A DNA stretch of 64,000 bases from Erythrophleum ivorense (taxonomy: Eukaryota > Streptophyta > Magnoliopsida > Fabales > Fabaceae): positions 62,001-126,000 of the forward strand of contig JAIUCV010000580.1 of NCBI GenBank assembly GCA_026724425.1. The letters run 5' to 3'. Positions within the stretch are counted from its first letter, which is position 1, and every line of letters starts with the position of its first letter. Positions 21,861 to 35,200 of the stretch are shown here, piece after piece. The notes under the pieces were generated by a model. It was not told the origin of the DNA, did not search any database, and saw only the letters and a list, made by a program, of their open reading frames with translations. Position numbers and translations under genes: made by a program.

Positions 21861-23390
21861 GTAGGTAAACTTTTTTTTACTTAACAAAATTTCAGTCCAT
21901 CACATGTAAAAAAGAGTTGAAAAGTAAAGGTAATTAAAACATCTTCATTCGATCCCTTCTTGGCTCTCATTGATCGTGAAAAAAGCTAAACAAAAAAGGG
22001 GTCCTAAGTAATAGCTTTTTCTTTTGCCTACATACGGGGAGATTCTAGGCAGTTTCTTCATCCCCTTAATTTAGGAAGCTTTCATTATATTGATATCGCT
22101 TGGGATTTATTATATAAGACACTCTTATGGGCGTGAACATATTGCTTGTGATAGAATTGATCACGGGTCAGATTTGTAAAAATATTTGCAAAAATTTTTG
22201 AGTCTAAGTTCAGTACTATTGTGAACAATATCTTAAAAATAGGCCAAGTTCCGTCGAATTCATTTTTTTTAAATTAATATTTTAACTTCAAATACTTGAT
22301 ATTTTAAGATTCATTATTTTTTTAAATTTTAAATACTAAATAGCCCAAAAAAGATGTTACAAAAAATTTAAATCACTTAGAATATACATAAAATAATAAA
22401 ACCTCTCAAGATGATAATTTTTTCAATAATATTATTAATTAATAATTTATTTTGTTTGAACTATAATTTATTTCTAATAATATATTATGCACCAAGTAAG
22501 AGTAAAAAATCAGAATAATTATATATGTTATATAATTTTTTTTACTTATATCTATAATTATAAATGATTTTTCTGATAATATTATTTATTAATAATATAT
22601 AAAAAATAATTATAATACAAACTGACTTTGAACTCAAGTTAGGCTTAAAAAAAGTTTGAGTTTAGCTCATTTTATATTTTAATTTTTTTAAACGAATTTT
22701 TTTTAAAAATCTATATCTTTTTTTTTCGAATCGGATTTATTGAGCTTGGCATGCTTTGCGATCCATGATTAAGTCTAGACCTGTCATTTCAATAAACTAA
22801 AATGTTTATTTTATTAGTTATTGGAATTTCAGAGTTTAGATGTTTAAATAGGTTCTTCAAGTAACAGGAAGTGCTATGAAAAGCCATGTTTAGGTCAAAG
22901 TTTGATCTCTATACTTAATAATATGACTTTTAGGCCTATTATCTTCTTTAATCATAATAGGCCCATATTATAGGATAATTAAATAGTTGAATCAATAAAG
23001 AACAAATTGGAAAAGACTGAAAAGGAAAGATATGTACCTGGGTGAATTAAGAAGTTCTCAATTTGATGGTAAAACCTCAAAACTTGATTTCTGAGGTCAC
23101 GATCTTGATTCTCCTTGATGGATTATTGATTGGGTTTGACCTCTCGTAACTTGCCTTTCTTTTCTATCTTCTCTCTTATAGTTCTTATATAGCTAAAATA
23201 AAATGAGAGATAGAGATTAAATAGAAAAAGAAAACAGGTATTTCAATTTAAAATTCTAGTTAGATTATTAATTAACATAGATGAGCCTTCAAAATCTTGT
23301 CGAGATAAAATGTTTTGAAATAGAATTCAAAATTTAGGAAATGCATGATTGGATAATAATGACATATGATCGTTATCAACCTAACAAACT
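21861..23390. other. AT-rich intergenic sequence with MITE-like pieces
   Basis: About 22130-22790 may be a non-autonomous element (edges GGGCGTGAACA and GTCTAGACCTGTC), but no clear inverted repeat was traced. About 23030-23200 is less AT-rich without a convincing frame. Confidence 0.3.
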
Positions 23391-23800
23391 GTTTTGAAAC
23401 AAAATTCAAAATCTTTTTGTTTTTTTTAAAGATTAGAGACAGATTTAAAAATAATTTTTTTGTCTCAAAATATTTTGCCATCATTTGATGGGAAAATATT
23501 TTTTTAAAAAAAAATTTAAAATTAGAAACAGAATTTTTTATTTCCAATTTTGTCTTAGAATGTTTTTTTTAATTAATATTAGAGACAATTTTTTCTCAAA
23601 ATTCTAAAATTTAAAATAAAATATTTTATCTCTAATTTTATCTCATAATATTTTTTTAAAAAATAACATTAAAAAGAGATTTTGAGACAAATTCTAAAAT
23701 TAGAAACGAAATTTTTTTGTTTTTAATTTTGTTTAAAAATGATGATATTTTTGGAACAAAAATTAAAATTAAAGACAAATTTAGAGACAAAATAACCCAA
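23391..23800. repeat. Cluster of short AGAGACAAA / TTTGTCTC repeats
   Basis: Units such as TTAGAGACA, ATTTTGTCTC and TTTGAGACAAA recur in both orientations about every 30-60 bp. This resembles the subterminal region of a CACTA or MULE-type element, but no terminus is visible. Confidence 0.45.
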
Positions 23801-23850
23801 GCGTTAATCAAATCAATAAAGAGAACAATCAGCATCTCATACCAACAGCA

Positions 23851-23926
23851 GATTTTTTATTTATCTTGTTTATGTAAAGAAGGAGGAAGGCGCAACACTG
23901 ATTTTTTATTTATCTTGTTTATGTAA
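23851..23926 (+). repeat. 27-bp perfect direct repeat pair
   Basis: Positions 23851-23877 and 23900-23926 are identical (core TTTTTTATTTATCTTGTTTA) and are separated by 22 bp. Confidence 0.95.
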
Positions 23927-24284
23927 TAGGGTCTTGAAATCAATGATACTTGTCATGAAGTTATTAGGTTTATTACTTTAGTGAAAAGAAAAGACAAGCA
24001 AGACTTAGTTTGTTCCTATCAAAGGCCTTCAAAATCCGTTACAATTGACCGTGTCAATTTTTTTCTTTTCCCTACAAGTAAAAAATATTTCGACAATGAA
24101 ACTTCTACAGTGCATGTCTACGATTTTTTGAGTGACACTATACATCTTGAGACAACTTAAGATTCTATTTAATTTCACAGTACAATCCTCAAGTTATATG
24201 TATGAATGTAGCTTCTATTTTTGGGATTGTAATGATTTCAATCTTTATAACCTAACTTGCTGATAATTTTATTTATTTATTTCT

Positions 24285-25245
24285 TGAAAATTGATACACT
24301 TGACTTGATGATGAACCTCGTGCAAGAACTAAAAATCCCACAATCCAAGCCTGGGACATTTCTAGAGGGGCCCATTTTTTATAACCATTTCCCTTATTTT
24401 TTGTTAGATGACACAATTGTACAATTTTTTTGTTTTCATTATTAATGGCATATAAACGTTTATACCAGTAATTTGCCATGGAATTAATTTTTTTCACGAT
24501 GGATGTTCTAAACTTCAAATAACAATATTTTTACCTCTTATTTTCAATAATAAAATACATAAATTAATAATATACATGACTACAAGTAGAGTTATATAAC
24601 TTTATTGATCAATAACTAATAACTATTAATCAAATGGTATATAAAGGTAAGTTATAAATCTAAAACCAAACATGATCTAAAATAAAGTACAATTTTTATA
24701 TACATAAACATATTATTATTTTTATTTTCACCCTCCATAATTTATTCCAGGATCTATCCTTGATTCAAGCTTGCTTGAAACGGTTGTAATGCAGTAGAGA
24801 AAGAACATGATTCTCAAAATAGAATTCTTCCTGTCTACTTTATTTTGCATAAATGGGTTAAGTTTCAGAGATTTAAGGATCCAACGGAGAAAGTAATGAA
24901 AAAAATGGTTTGAGGATAGGGATTATATTGTCTATCTATAATCATTCCTATTTAAAGATGATTATAATACTAAGTGTTTCCCAAAAAATTAATCCTTAAA
25001 CTATTTTATATTATCATTTTAGTACTTTTTGAATGATAAAAATAGAATAAAATTAAAATTTGAAGCACTAAAATGATACGATAAATTTATAAAAGTTAAT
25101 AATATTAAAATCATATTTGTAGGATCAAAATAAAATTTTACATAGAATAAGATATTAATAAAATGTGATATCTCATTTTCAAATTAGGTTTTAAGGATTA
25201 CTAATTATTAAAGAAATTAATTATTGCCAAAATGCGATAATTATA
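24285..25245 (+). repeat. Direct duplication, copy 2, split by an insertion
   Basis: The left part (24285-24350) and right part (24766-25245) together match 21331-21860. The match is interrupted by 415 bp flanked by CAAGC on both sides. Confidence 0.75.
24351..24765. mobile_element. 415-bp insertion with 5-bp duplication CAAGC
   Basis: Absent from the paralogous copy at 21331-21860. CAAGC lies at 24346-24350 and again at 24766-24770. The ends (CTGGGACATTTC and ATCTATCCTTGATT) show no obvious inverted repeat, so the class is unknown. Confidence 0.5.
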
Positions 25246-26339
25246 TTATTTTATTATATATTAGATAAATATTCTATACATTATCATTCCTACATGAGTT
25301 TTTTTTTTTTAAAATTTTAATCATTTTATTGTAAAACCAAAAATGACTACTGTGACAGCTTCTCTACCAAAACATAGCAGTGGAATATTGAACTTACGGA
25401 AAGAAAATGCGTGGAAAAATATTAATCAAGAAGTAACAAAAGCTTTAAATTCAGAATGCTGACAGTTGAATTCAGTCTTTTTTTTTTTTTAAATGTTTGA
25501 GAGGGAATTCAAATGGATGGAATTCGAATTCTCTTTAATATATTTGTTTATATTTTAAGTTTATAGGATAACTTAATATTTATTTAATATTTTTCATTAA
25601 ATATTTGATTTATTAAATAATTTAATATTTTGTATTATTAAATTTTTTATTAAATATTTGTTTCATTAAATTAACTTAATATTAGTTTAATTAAATTAAC
25701 ATAATATTTATTTAGCATCTTTTCAAAATTTATTTAATATTTGTTAATGTTAGGAAAAATTTTTAATATAAGAAAAAATTAAATAGAGAATAGAAATAAA
25801 TTTAATAAAAAATTAAATATAAAACATCAATAAATAAATATCAAAAAATAATATAAGAAGATGTAAATAACACTTATGAATGAAAAGGTAATAAAGGATG
25901 TTGGAATTTTCAGAAAGGAATAGACTAAAATATATTGACAGAAAGGTAATAAATATGCTAAATTAGGAATGGTAGCATTCAAATTCAATCTTTTTTTAAT
26001 ATTTCAAATTGATTTAGATTTTTGGTTTTTTTATTAATATTTTAATGTAAATTTGGATTGCTTCAATCCGAATTCCCATTGAATTTTAATTAATATAATA
26101 AATAATTTGATTATATTTCAATAATAGAATAACATAATATTTTCTTAGTATTTTTTCAAATTTTAAATTTATTTAATATTTTTTAATGTAAGAGAAAATT
26201 AAACTGAAAACAATAATAAATAAAGAAGAAAATTATGTAAGATTTGATGAAAAATTATATCATTATAAATATTGTAAATATATTTATAATAAATAACTTA
26301 TCGTGCTATAATAAGGTCTTCTTATTTTATGTTGTAGTC
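25246..26339. repeat. Very AT-rich block with TTTAATATTT-type repeats
   Basis: Many degenerate TTAATATTT and AAATTAAAT units. GAATTCGAATTC at about 25520 and AATTCCCATTGAAT at about 26080 suggest one or two old MITEs. No gene seen. Confidence 0.5.
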
Positions 26340-27395
26340 GTTGTTGTCTTGATTGTTCTAGTCCTTGTTGCTCTTATACTGTGAGATTTGTATTTAAATC
26401 TATGGATGGGGATTGAGCTAGAGGAATTAGTTTATAGGACATCATAAATCTTAATTACGACGATCCTCCATATTCAAAGGAGAAACTAGTTTATATAGCA
26501 TTGAACGTATATATATCAAATAAAAACTCCCCAAAAGATTCAAAGGAGCCAAATAGCTGTTAAGAGGTGTCAAAAGAAGATGAAGGTGAGGATTGCATGC
26601 AAGAAAAAAGGCCTGCTCCACCAACGTCACCGAATTGGCTTGGTGGTATTGAATAAGAAGGACTAGGCATGTTAATATCTTGCCGAACTAGGGTCAGAAT
26701 ATATGAAGATACACTAGGATTGTCCTATTGCATTAGCCCTTGCTATTGTTGACTATTTTTTTCAATAGTAGGTTGTTGGGTTGACAGGTAACCTTGATAT
26801 CCCTTTCTCAGATGATTTGTCAAAATTTGAGGCCTAGAAAAATTCGATGCCTAGTTAACTGACTAAGAAAATAGTAAAAATCATTGCTCACTAAGAGCAT
26901 GTAATATATTGCAAGATTCCAACTGATGATATCATGAAAATCTGCAGGTAAAGAATCTTATAAGTGTATCCTATAAAGTTCATCTACTAAGTTAGCTTAA
27001 CAAAACAAAAATGAGAAATTAAATATTGACATGTAATAAATTTAGAAAACAATGACGATAAAAGTTGATAAATTATAAAAAATTGTACCACATATCTAGT
27101 TGTAGCACTTGACTTGTAGATCTATCGATACGTGTATTGCCAGTACTATCGTATGTACTCAGACGTGTGATCAAATGGCTCCTCAGTGACAGGGGACTAA
27201 GACATAGTATCTTGCCATTCATATCATCGCTGGATAAAAATGTTATGCTCAGACACCTAATTAGTCTATGTTCTTCCTCGAAACTATAAATTATGGAGGG
27301 AATCCAATCTAACTAGCTTTTGAAAAATTGGCTGACAGCAACTAAATTGTCGTAAAACACGATCTGGATAGTGTCACTCTATGATTTAGAAGTAT
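26340..27395 (-). pseudogene. Plant mobile domain (MAIN-like) protein, decayed
   Basis: The - strand reads HYPDRVLRQF near 27343-27375. After a frameshift a long recognisable stretch follows (27085-27300): VSEHNIFIQR, YEWQDTM, SPVTEEPFDHTSEYIR, YWQYTYR, IYKSSATTRYV. The arrangement is that of the plant mobile domain, found in MAIL-type host proteins and carried by some MULE and gypsy elements. At least three stops (TAG or TGA) sit where the family has Trp. Downstream, a less certain C-terminal region runs to about 26340 (SPSYSIPPSQFGDVGGAGLF). It abuts the end of an LTR fragment at 27399. I infer a host or transposon-carried copy; which one cannot be told. Confidence 0.65.
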
Positions 27396-27398
27396 ATG

Positions 27399-28556
27399 TG
27401 TAATGATCCTAATCCCTAATAATAGTGATTAAACTTAATTACATAGTTAATAATTGTAAATCAAGGTCTAGAGTCATCACAGTTAATTAAATTAGGAGAA
27501 AGTAGGAAAATTTGAACTTTGATATTATTAGGGCCAGTAACCAAAGGAAAATTCCATTTATATATTCTAATTTAATTAACATATGTGTATGAAATTAGAT
27601 AAGCATAAGAAAATATACTAGTCATATCAGTAAATGAAACAATTAGGCTATCAGTGACTACTATCTCATACTAGCAATCATATTCCCATGTTAAAGGCCA
27701 ATAACATTGGAAGAGGCCTGTCTACGGCATTAACTCCCCAATGAGTACAACCTAGGTTTAGCGCACACAAGTGTTTAATCACAATGCAGTGCCTGATTAA
27801 AGCACGATGCATAAGTGACAGTCACACAACAGCTCTACCATGGACTCACAAAGTTTAAACACAACAATTCAAATAGCCAACCATTCGTTATGTATTCAAA
27901 ATCATAATTGTGCAGCAAATATAAAATTAAAATAGACATATGCATGGAATTTAACATAAATCCCAGTTACCTTACTTGTAGACAATTTCTTGAGAGCCAA
28001 CAACAATGCTACCTTAGCATATGAACACAAAATTAGACAATTCCTATTCCTATTCATCAATTATAGTAGCAACCTAATACTCAAAGAATTAAACCACCAA
28101 TAGTTACATAGAGGATACTTACCCAGCCACTACAAGTCTATAATTTCAGAGTTGATTGATCCCATACCAGTAACTTCAGAATATCACTCCAAATTCTAGG
28201 TAAATTCATACAAAATTAATACACATACTACAAATAAACTATGGAGGTCTTAAACCAATAGAAATTACCTTAAATTAGGAAGGAGTTCCTTACTTAACAA
28301 TACCTTTAGCTTCAACATCTGAAAATCCTTCAAGAAAATACCAAATAACACATTTTAGATTTTGGGTGTGATGAAAATGCTCCAAATGAAAAACTAGTTA
28401 GGTTAAATTGAAGAGAAAGAGGAGGGGATTAAGTTATATAACACTTACCTTGGCTGATTTTAACTCTAGAAGTGGGAAATTATGAATTTATACCAAGAAC
28501 CTTAGCCTCTACATTAAACCTCCAAAAATGCTTTATACTTCTTGTGTTTTTGCAGA
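27399..28556 (-). repeat. Fragment of LTR family B
   Basis: It begins with the family B end (TGTAATGATCC on the + strand), skips an internal block at about 27540, then matches 50560-51540 through the conserved middle module and the splice-donor-like site (CACTTACCTTGG at about 28443) to about 28556. The promoter-side end is missing, so it is a truncated, internally deleted copy. Confidence 0.75.
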
Positions 28557-28948
28557 ATGCTTTAAACAAAATAAAAAATTTCATTTAAAGAGAAAGGGAT
28601 ATATCCTCCTTAAGAGCAAAACCAACATGTCTTGGTTTCTGTATAATGTGAAAGTTAAAGAATTGGGTGAACTTTGTCCTGTATTTTCTTGTTATAAAGC
28701 CCCTAGGCCCTAAGGATGTAAACTTTGTTTTCATTTTAAGTTGACCCAAAGTCATATAATGTCACTAATATTAGCGAAAATTGCACTTACTTTTTGTTTA
28801 TGATAGTTCCTTAACATATGCAAACCTTAAACTCTGATAGTTTATGAAAACTAGCACTTACTTTTTGTTTCACACACTCTGTATGATAATTTTTGCTTGA
28901 ATAATTACTTGGAACTAATGTTGTAAGATTGTGGCATGATTACGTTAA
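28557..28948. other. Flank of element A, nothing recognised
   Basis: Unique-looking AT-rich sequence. GTTAA at 28944-28948 is the candidate target duplication of element A. Confidence 0.4.
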
Positions 28949-31900
28949 TGTAACACCCCAAAATTTAATAAGAATAATTATAGTCAATTAAGGAATTAAT
29001 ATAGGGATTTGGGAAGAATAAGGAAAATAATATTTCTAAAGAAATGAGTTTATTTTAGATATTTCGAGCTAATAATCATGTTTGGTTATTGTTGGGTAAA
29101 GATATATTAATTATGGTTATGGGTTTAATTAGAAAATTAACCAAGGGGAGATGGACATTTAATTTGGATCTTATGATTAATTTATTTATGCTATAAGCCA
29201 AATAAAAAAGCCCACTTTTAGTTTGTAAAAAGGTCCAATTTCATTTTTTTGGAACCCAACTCTCATTTCATCAACTAAACCCTTCAACTTATGGACCAAT
29301 AAACATATACCTGAACCCAAGTAGATTTTTGGCTTTAGGGTTGGCCTAAACCCATTTAAAACCCTAACTTACTTAGCCCCTCATCTTTTATTCTGTAGAC
29401 CAATTCAATCTTAGATAAGAGAGAACCCTATTTTCGTATAGGAAGAGAGGAGGTTAAAGTTTTTTACATTTTTCCAACATCTCTCACTTTTAGTAGAAGA
29501 TTTGGTCAAGGTAATTTATATAAAACATATTCTTCTCATTCTCTTCTTCATTTTGGTCTAATTAGTTTCTAGTTTAATAGATTTTCATATCTTTCTTAAA
29601 TATGAAATTAGGTGTTTAGGTGATTTCTTGAAAGATTTTTGGAGTTTGGTGTTAATGGAATCATAGGATAAGTGTTTGCCTTCATTTTGTAGTGTAACCT
29701 TGCTCAAATTCTATGTTATAGGTTGACTCTGGTATATGGTTAATTGTATATGTGAAAATCCAAGTTGTAGGATGGCTCATGGTTTTTTCTTGGTAATTAA
29801 GGCTCAAATCAATTTATTTAACCCTTTAGATGTATAGGTAAGTGTTTCCTATTCTTTTATGAGGTGTATGTGTTGAAGTTCTATCATTTGGATTGACTTT
29901 TGATTTATAGCCTTTACATGTGTGAAAATGGAGATATTGGAGGGATTTATTGTGAATTCTTAGTGTCTTGATCGTAAATTGGTGCCATGGACTCTTTGGA
30001 AACTTGAGTAAGTAATTTCTAATAGATTCTTGATGAAATGATCAATGAATAAGAAATCTTTTCATTAATAATGATTAAATGATGATAATTATACTTGTCA
30101 TAGGCTTGGTGAGATTATGTTGGTAGTTAAAGAAAGAGTAATTGGGTTTTATTGAGGTAACTAGGGTTAATTTCCATATATATGCTCATTTTAATCTTAT
30201 ATTTGCTGTACATGTATAATTTTGAAATGTTAAATGATTGGTTGACTACTTGAATTGTTGTTGTGGATTGTGAGCGTGTCCTTAGTGGAGTTGTAGTGCG
30301 ACTGCCACCCGTGCATTGCGTTTTGATCGGGTAACAAGTTGTGATTAGACCCCTAAATACACTGAGCCTAAGTTATACTCATTGGAGAGTTGATGTCGTG
30401 GATAGGCCTCTCTTAGTATTATTGGCCATTAACATGTTATATGTGATTAGTAGTATGGGATAGTAATAATTGATAGTCCAACTAGTTCATTTGCTGACAA
30501 TATTAATATTTTTGGTATGTTTTTATGTATAAATACATTATATTAATTAATTTGTATATATATAGAATTTGTCTCTTGTTATTAAAATTGTATATCTTAC
30601 CTCAATTGTAAGTTAACATTTTCAGGGACTAAACCTCTTAGTAGTAAGAAGAAGCTAATGGAAATCTATCAGTGGTAGTTTAATAACATATATACTTGAA
30701 ATTGAGTTTGTATAGTAGGTATATTAGCATTGTTTAGTATGTTGTATAATTGCCACATTGCATCATGTATTGCTACGTATAGGGACTGATTTTATAATCT
30801 TGGATATCATAGAGTTGATACTTGTAAATGTATTTGGATGATTAGTAATGAGTACCTTGGAATTATACGACTCTTGAATAGTTAGTACTGTAGTACTAAT
30901 GTTTGAGTTGTTGGCATAGCAGGTTTGGAATGTGCTTTTATTGCCTTGATCTTGTGGGAGGTGAAATGTTTCGCCCTTCCTATGTTGCTATAGTAGATTT
31001 TACTATCATGAACCATTATATGGTGACTTTGGGAAGGTCATGGCTATATTTTAAACCAAGGATTGTATCAAGTATTGAGGGTTGTAGACAAGCTTAATTT
31101 GTCAAATGAAACTTACTCAAGGTGGTTTGATGATGTTAGGTAGTAGAAAGAGGATTTTAGGTCATCATTAGAAACCATAACATACTATTTGCTATTATAG
31201 GCCCTTATGTGTGACATTAGAAAGTGCTATAGCCATATTCTACATTTGAGGCTTCATTAAAGAGTTGTGAGTAAGAGTATGCTCAATTAGACCATTGAAT
31301 CTTGCTTCAAGTGGGTTGAGGACATTAGGTTGTGTATTGAGTGGTTTGAATTGCCATTTAAACTTACATTCCATCCTATTGTTGTCATAAATGAACCTTG
31401 TGTTGATATGATATGTATTTTGGTTAGTGTGATTAGTTTTTAAATCTTTGGGTTATGTAAGATATTTAGATGGAGATTACAGGAATGTAAACCCTTAAAA
31501 ACCTTTGCCTTTTAGCCATATAAAACCTTAGGATTGATCTTGATGTGGTAGGAAGTTGTTAGTCCATTTCTTTAAATGTTTAGGTGTAGTAGGTTTTCAA
31601 GTTGCAACCAAGTTTTCCCTAAGTTGTGGCCAAAATGAGTTAATGGTGTTCTAATAGCCATTTTGGCCATGGTGCAAAAATTTTTGGCTATAGCACAAAA
31701 TCATTTAAAGACTAAATTAGTTGTGGCGCAAATCATGTTTGTGTCGAAATTTGATCTAAATATGAGTTTAGCTGCAGTGCAAGTTCTTCAAGTCATGGTG
31801 TAAGTGTAGAATTTAGCTTTTAGAGGTTCTGAAGGCTAAGTTAGTTGTGATGCAACCATTCTAAGCTATGACCTAAGTTTTGAAATCCTAATTTAGTTAT

Positions 31901-32194
31901 AAATATTTAATTTTCACCATTTTAGTGATAAGTAATGACTTTTAGTCCAACATATATAAGTTTTTAGGCTTTTTAAATGTATTTTGGTTGAGACAAAATC
32001 GTTAATGAGAGTTTTGAATAATTAGAAACAATAATCCTGTTGTACAACTTGATGGTGACTATTGATTATTTAAGGTTCAATTTTTCTCGTATTTTCATCT
32101 ATTACTAAATCATTAATCAAATTAGATTTTAAGTGCACTCGATTAAGAACATAATTATGCTTAATTAACTTTATTAATAGTTAGGGTTGTTATA
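28949..32194 (+). repeat. 5' LTR of element A (3246 bp)
   Basis: Begins TGTAACACCCC and ends GTTGTTATA (CA changed to TA). It holds a splice-donor-like site AAG/GTAATT at 29511, a conserved G/C-richer module at about 30268-30450 and degenerate GCCGCGGC-like palindromes at about 31600-31870. Short frames inside (for example 30903-31097) are not conserved as proteins. Confidence 0.85.
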
Positions 32195-32196
32195 TT

Positions 32197-32213
32197 TGGT
32201 ATCAAAGTAATGG
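32197..32213 (+). promoter_or_regulatory. Degenerate primer binding site of element A
   Basis: TGGTATCAAAGTAATGG, two bases after the LTR end, resembles the initiator tRNA-Met site TGGTATCAGAGC with substitutions. Confidence 0.75.
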
Positions 32214-35200
32214 TTTAGAAAAATTGTGTAAATTTAAATTTTATAGTTAGAAACTTGGCAATCATGATGCATAGTTGGCCTAGTATTATCTCAAAAGAGT
32301 AGTTAATTATGCTAATCTACTCTTGTTGCTCTTTACCTCTTGAAAGAAAATATAAAGGAATAATGATATAAGGCTTGTAGAAACATTTTAAAACTAATGT
32401 TTTTTAAATTTGATTTGGAAGACCACCCATTTTAATAAGTATGTCTCTAGGAATAATAGAATACAATAAGATTATGCTTCATGTTACTTTGGTAACATTG
32501 ATTGTTGAGACTTGAGGTTGTTAGTGCCAATGAAAAAACTAGAATTTACTCTTCTTTTTTTCAAATTGGGTTACTAGTTTTAATTTAGATAGTTAATCAG
32601 TTAAGGCTTATTGTTAGCTAGTTACACAGTAGATGCACCAGTCACTAGCTGTGAGGCACCTAGTTAACTAAATGATTGAGACCAAGTAACCATTGAGGAT
32701 GACGAATAGGGCTACTAATAGTATCTGTGACCACTTAACTGCCATTTACTAAGCAAGTTGACTAAGTATGGCTGACTAGTTGATTGGCTTATTGAACTAG
32801 TTAGCTGATCAAATCAAGAGTAGTAATTCTTTACCTAAGTAAAATTCTAAACTTTTCAAGGGCCATTTGAGGGTGATGTTGAGAACTTAGATAGTAATGG
32901 TACCTAGTAGGATAATTGGCTAGCTATAGAAACCCTGTGGAAGGGTTTGATGTAGGTCTTATGATTTGGAAATTGCCAATGGAAGTTAGACTTAGTGTAT
33001 AATAGACCAGTACAATGAACAAGGATTTGAAATTGATGTACAATCTATAACAAGATAGAATTTTATAGACTTCGAAAGGTCCCCATGGTTGAGGCTATGT
33101 AGGCACAGAGGTCTTAACCCACTTGTCCGATCTTGGTTAATGAAGATTGTAATTACTTGATCCTAGCTACCATATTTTAGCTTAATGAATAATGGTGATA
33201 AAAATTAAAGAACATATAAGATAGTTTTATCTAAAGTATTGAGGTGAGTAAGCTATCTCTTATTGATAATGATGAGGAGGAGGATAAGAAGCCCTTGAAA
33301 TTATGAAATCCATTTCTGAGCAAGAAGTAGCGACCTTAAAGTAAGAGATTAAGTGGAGATAATGCTTTGAAAGAAATCTTGAGAGCTTCAAAGTTCCTCT
33401 CCTATTGTACCAGAACAAAAAGGACAAATTGTGATAAGGTAAAGACAACCCCCAAGTGTGATAGGGGTGAGGTGTGCAGGCACATGGTGCTTATGCATGT
33501 TGTTTCTTTTATGTGATTCAGTTGACTTATGTTATGTGTTGACATGCATTTAAATGGTGGATAAAGGTGCTTTATGTGCATGATACACTTTGGGAGTGTA
33601 AGATGAGATCTTGTAGCACTTTGGTGCTAGAGGCATGCGAGGTATGCTATTTATCATATGTTTGATACATTTTAACTACCAAATTGATGTCAAACTAGAC
33701 TAAGTAGACTTTTCACCTAATAGGTAAAGAGGAAATCATGATAATATGGATCCATCTGAAAAAAAAAGAAAATGATTGGCATCCTTATGTGTGCCAGTGT
33801 TTGAGATATGGTTGTTATGGAGTGATGAACATATTTACAGTCAAATGAGAGGCTTGCTTACTATGATTTAAGGCAATTCTTAACTTTACCATCAGTAGTT
33901 CTATTATTGTGTACCATATGTAATGCAATAGGGATTACAGAGACAACATCGAACATTTGAGATGTTAACCAGTGCTTATTCTAGTGATAAAACTTTCTAA
34001 TTTTAAAGAAGGACTCCTTAATTCAGAATAATAACTTTGGGAAAGGATGAGAGGTGATGGTCATGTAATTGGGTTATACAATGATTATGGAACTCTAGTA
34101 GAATAGTTGATAAAGGAGGATGAATCATAATGGGTAGATGACGCTAGAAATCTCATGTTGAGAATCCTTACTTGATTTGATTATAACTAGGGAATATTTT
34201 ATGATGAAAAGACTTATTGAGTCTCATTACCATGTTAACTTAACTCCCAATAGCCATGCATAAATTGAGACCTAGGAACTCTTGGGAGAGTGGAGGGGGT
34301 TAACAGTAGTTGGCATATGCCATTGTGTGAGAGTGAAAATTTGGTTTTATAAGGGAAAGTTAGAAAGAATGTAGTACATCTTGGGGAGGATAAATAGTAT
34401 GTCACTTGGGGTGTGATTATGCTTACGTGAAAATTCTTTAACTATGCATAGAGGGTCAATAATGAGTAGTCCTTTGGGACTATATGATGGTGTATGATCC
34501 AAGAATTTGTTTGGATAACTTAAAACAAGTATAGACATTGCTGAGTTGATTATTAATTCTTTTAATAATTGAGAGTTAGGATGAGATGCCTGGACCTATT
34601 AATTATAGTAATCTATAAAATCATGTACATAAGATTTTGATGATACTTTCGTAAGTGTTGAAAAGGCTATTAAGGATTTTCTTATGCTTGTTACACTTAA
34701 GAACGATGATCGGATTGTCCAAGATGGACCATCATCGTGAATTGAGATTGCTAATGCTTTAGAAAACCTATTTTGGTGTGGGTCATTGTAATCATGGGAT
34801 CTAGTAAAGCATCCATATGGATTATAGCTTGTAAAATTTAAAGAGACTCATTCCCCAAGTCTTAAGAGATTACATTGATACTTTAGACAATATACTACCA
34901 CCTTTAAGGTCTAGTTTATCAAAGAATATAGTTTAGATTTGAAGGATTATGTTTGATTCTAGGTGTGTGCTGGATGTGGCTTTAGGATGTCTGAGGATTT
35001 TAAATGGACTATTCATGAGATTGGATGCCATGTTAGTTCCAACCTTTAGGAATTATGACAAGGGGAAGGGGGGATCTTTGGGTATTGATTGAGATCGAGA
35101 TGGGATTTTATATGTTAAATGGGAATATCATATCTCTTATAAGAAAATAATGATAATAATAATAATAAGGATATAACGTGTGCAATGTCTTTATAAGATA

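Noticed and set aside
23272..23547. 91-codon - strand frame
   Set aside because: AT-driven composition within a region of short repeats; no recognisable domain.
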